A model generated the notes under the pieces. That model ran no database searches, was not told where the DNA came from, and was given only the letters and a program-made list of their open reading frames with translations. A program made the position numbers and the translations under genes. Shown here piece after piece: positions 21,622 to 24,133 of a stretch of DNA of 24,133 bases (positions are counted from its first letter, which is position 1; each line of letters begins with the position of its first letter). Location of the stretch: assembly GCA_015478945.1 (NCBI GenBank), contig JABUQX010148161.1, positions 1-24,133 of the forward strand. Direction: 5' to 3'. The DNA comes from Trachelipus rathkii. Lineage: Eukaryota; Arthropoda; Malacostraca; Isopoda; Trachelipodidae.

Positions 21622-22492
21622 ATCCAATCTAGAGTGTCCCATTCAACCCATAAAAATTAAGAATAAATTTTAATAATAATTAATGTAATTAATGAATAGT
21701 AATTATAATTAAGAAATGGGCCAGTCAACCAACAATAATTAATAATTAAGAATAAAATTAAAAAGTCGCATTGGCCCTCTAGAATGTCCCAGTCAATCCA
21801 TTATAATTAATAAATAAGAATAATTCAGAAGCCGCATGGGCCTATCTAGACTGTCCCAGTCAACCAATAATAATATAATTAATAATTAAAATAATAATTA
21901 AGAAGCCGCATTGACCCCTCTAGAATGTCCCAGTCAACTCATAATAAATAAGAATAATACTTAAGAAGCCGCATGGTCCTTTTTAGACTGTCCCAGTCAA
22001 CCAATAAAAATTAATAATTAAGAAGCCGCATTGGCCCCTCTAGAATGTCCCAGTCAACAATAAAATAAGAATAATACTTAAGAAGCAGCATAAGACTATC
22101 TAGACTGTCCCAGTCAACCAATAATAATAATTAAAAATAATAATTATGAAGCCACATTGATCCCCTCCAGAATGTTCCAGTCAACTCATAATAAATAAAA
22201 ATAATACTTAAGAAGCCGCATGGTCCTTTTTAGACTCCCAGTCAACCAATAAAAATTAATAATTGAGAAGCCGCATTGGCCCCTCTAGAATGTCCCAGTC
22301 AACCCATAAAAATTAAGAATTAAGAATAATTTTTAATAATAATTAATGTAATTAATGAATAGTATTTATAATTAAGAAGCCACATGGGCCTATCTAGGCT
22401 GTCCCAGTCAACCAACAAAAATTAATATAAGAAAAATAATTACCTCTCTAGAATAACCCAGTCAACCCATAATAATTAATAATTAAGAATAA
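21622..22492 (+). repeat. Satellite block 1, forward
   Basis: About 13 monomers are spaced mostly 55-75 bases apart. Each has a GC-richer box around TCTAGA-x-TGTCCCAGTCAA and an AT-rich linker of AATAAT/TTAAGAAGCCGCAT type. Two monomer types alternate. Type a has GCATGGGCCTATCTAGACTG and CAACCAATAA. Type b has GCATTGGCCCCTCTAGAATG and CAACTCATAA or CAACCCATAA. The repeat unit is therefore a dimer of about 125-130 bp. Confidence 0.9.
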
Positions 22493-22529
22493 ATTATTCT
22501 TAATTATTAATTATTATGGGTTGACTGGG
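22457..22529. repeat. Perfect 73 bp palindrome at satellite inversion 1
   Basis: Sequence from CCCAGTCAACCCATAA (22457) to TTATGGGTTGACTGGG (22529) is perfectly self-complementary around 22493, with 36-base arms. It joins satellite block 1 to the inverted block 2. Confidence 0.9.
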
Positions 22530-23442
22530 ACAGTCTAGATAGGCCCATGTGGCTTTGAATTATTATTCTTATTTATTAATTATTATGGAATTGACTGGAC
22601 ATTCTAGAGGGGCCAATGCGACTTTTTAATTATTATTCTTAATTATTAATTATTGTTGGCTGACTGGGACAGTCTAGGTAGGCCCATGTGGCTTCTTAAT
22701 TATAAATACTATTCATTAATTACATTAATAATTATTAACATTTATCTCTAAATCTTAAATTTCTGTATTGGCCGCTACTCTTACCTCTTCTCTAGATTAG
22801 ACAATTCAGCTTCTCACTTATTAATTTTATTGGCCTAACTGGGACAGTCTCCATAGGCTCATGTGCTTCTTAAGTATTATTTCTATTTATAATGAGTTGA
22901 CTGGGACATTCTAGAGGGTTCAATGTGGCTTAATTATTATTTTCAATTATTAATTATCGGTTGACTGGGACAGTCTAGATATTCATGCGGCGGCTTAAGT
23001 ATTATTCTTATTTATAATTTATTGGTGGGTTGATCTGGGACATTCTAGAAGGGCTAATGCGACTTCTTAATTATTAATTTTAATTGGTTGATCAATAGTC
23101 TAAAAAGGACCATGCGGCTTCTAAATTATTCTTATTTACTATGAGTTGACTTGGGACATTCTAGAGGGTCAATGCGGTTTCTTAATTATTATTTTTAATT
23201 ATTAATTATTATTGGTTAATTGAGACAGTCTAGATAGGCTCCATACGGGCTTCTTAAGTATTATCTTATTTATTATTTATGGGCTGACTGGTACATTCTA
23301 GAGGGGCCAATACGGCTTCTTAATTATTAATTTTTATTGGTTGGATCAAAGTCTAAATAGAGCGGCTTCTTAAGCATTTTTCTTATTTATTATGGCTGAC
23401 TGGGACATTCTAGAGGTTACAATGCCTTCTTAATTACTATTC
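22494..23442 (-). repeat. Satellite block 2, inverted
   Basis: The same monomers occur on the opposite strand (TTGACTGGGACA/TTCTAGA boxes), about 13 of them, again alternating a and b. At about 22725-22825 the pattern is disturbed by a degenerate stretch in which only a TCTAGA and a partial GCTTCT remain. Three type-a copies (near 23087, 23214 and 23340) are eroded. Confidence 0.9.
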
Positions 23443-23460
23443 TGAATAATAACTAAGAAG
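23426..23460. repeat. Imperfect palindrome at satellite inversion 2
   Basis: CTTCTTAATTACTATT (23426-23441) faces AATAATAACTAAGAAG (23445-23460) across a 3-base centre with two mismatches. Similarity continues outward into the two flanking type-b monomers. The array returns to forward orientation here. Confidence 0.8.
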
Positions 23461-24066
23461 CTGCATTAACCCTAGAATGTCCCAGTCAACCCATAAATAA
23501 ATAAGAATAATACTTAAGAAGCCGCATGGTCTTATTTAGACTGTCCCAGTCAACCAATAATAATATAATTAATAATTAAAAAATAATAATTAAGAAATCG
23601 ATGATTGACGCCTCTAGAATGTCCCAGTCAAGTCATAATAAATAAGAATAATACTAAGAAGCCGCATGGTCCTTTAAGACTGTCCAGTCAACCAATAAAA
23701 ATTAATACTAAGAAGCCGCATTGGCCCCTCTAGAAAGTCCCAGTCAACTCATAATAATAAATATCAAATAATAAGAATAATACTTAAAAAGGCCGCATGG
23801 GCCTATCTAGACTGTCCCAGTCAATCAATAATAATTAATAATTAAAATTAATCATCAAGAAGCCGCATTGACCCCTCTAGAATGTCCCAGTCAACTCATA
23901 ATAAATAGAATACTTAAGAAGCTGCATGGTCCTTTTAGACTGTCCCAGTCAACCAATAAAAATTAATAATTAAAAGCTGCATTGGCCCTCTGGAATGTCC
24001 CAGTCAATCCATAATAAATAATAAATACAAATAATACTTAAGAAGCCGCATGGGGCTATCTAGACC
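23445..24066 (+). repeat. Satellite block 3, forward
   Basis: About nine full monomers again alternate b and a. The array stops inside a type-a monomer, just after CTATCTAGAC near 24066. The remaining 67 bases to the window end are moderately GC-rich, unrelated to the satellite and unassigned. Confidence 0.9.
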
Positions 24067-24133
24067 TTCACGCCTATTCTTGTCCTCAAAGCCAAAATCT
24101 ACCTTCTCGTTGCTTTACGTTGCGCCCTCTCCA

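Noticed and set aside
21622..24066. CRISPR array
   Set aside because: The repeats are irregularly spaced, the linkers are themselves repeated and AT-rich, and the context is eukaryotic satellite DNA.

Overview
The window looks like non-coding DNA from an animal, most likely an invertebrate. It is very AT-rich and has no dense gene packing. It carries many long (TA)n arrays, two (TTA)n arrays, decayed transposable elements of several eukaryotic classes and a satellite array. The transposon relics are a Penelope-like retroelement with GIY-YIG endonuclease and hammerhead-like motifs, hAT and Merlin DNA transposons, and tRNA-derived SINE copies. I see no intact host gene. Every coding signal is short, frame-broken or unrecognised. 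The species cannot be named from the sequence.

Layout. 1-478 is featureless AT-rich DNA. About 553-4714 (copy A) and 6643-10638 (copy B) are two direct, diverged copies of one block of roughly 4 kb. Each is bounded by (TA)n and has an internal (TA)n at the equivalent place. Each holds a tRNA-SINE foldback, and near its right end a minus-strand reading frame with a CPKC motif; that frame is open in B and broken in A. Copy B alone carries a 350 bp hAT transposase relic. Copy A alone keeps 226 bp that B appears to have lost between GGAA microhomologies. Between the blocks, 5281-5543 is an island of different small hairpins sharing a TAG loop, set between TA arrays.

10900-12300 has exon-like open stretches next to good splice-acceptor sequences but no recognisable protein. 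12300-13105 is mostly TA arrays, with a hammerhead-like motif at 12904-12957. 13248-13682 (minus) ends in a Merlin (IS1016/ISXO2-type) transposase C-terminus. 14210-14834 (plus) is an unknown gene relic spread over three frames.

15455-17650 (minus) is the most informative part: a Penelope-like element. In its own direction it reads RT core, connector, GIY-YIG endonuclease (one in-frame stop), a decayed hammerhead, a well-formed hammerhead about 460 bp further on, then a second RT fragment with YVDD. This fits a head-to-tail tandem of Penelope copies with repeated terminal units.

17760-20372 is mostly unexplained, with a short open frame carrying one in-frame stop (18560-18769) and a 77 bp near-perfect hairpin (19827-19903). 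20373-20540 (minus) is a coding-like transposase-type fragment. 21015-21031 is a hAT-type terminus.

21622-24066 is a satellite of roughly 60-70 bp monomers of two types that alternate. The array flips orientation twice, at a perfect 73 bp palindrome near 22493 and at an imperfect one near 23443. The last 67 bp leave the satellite.
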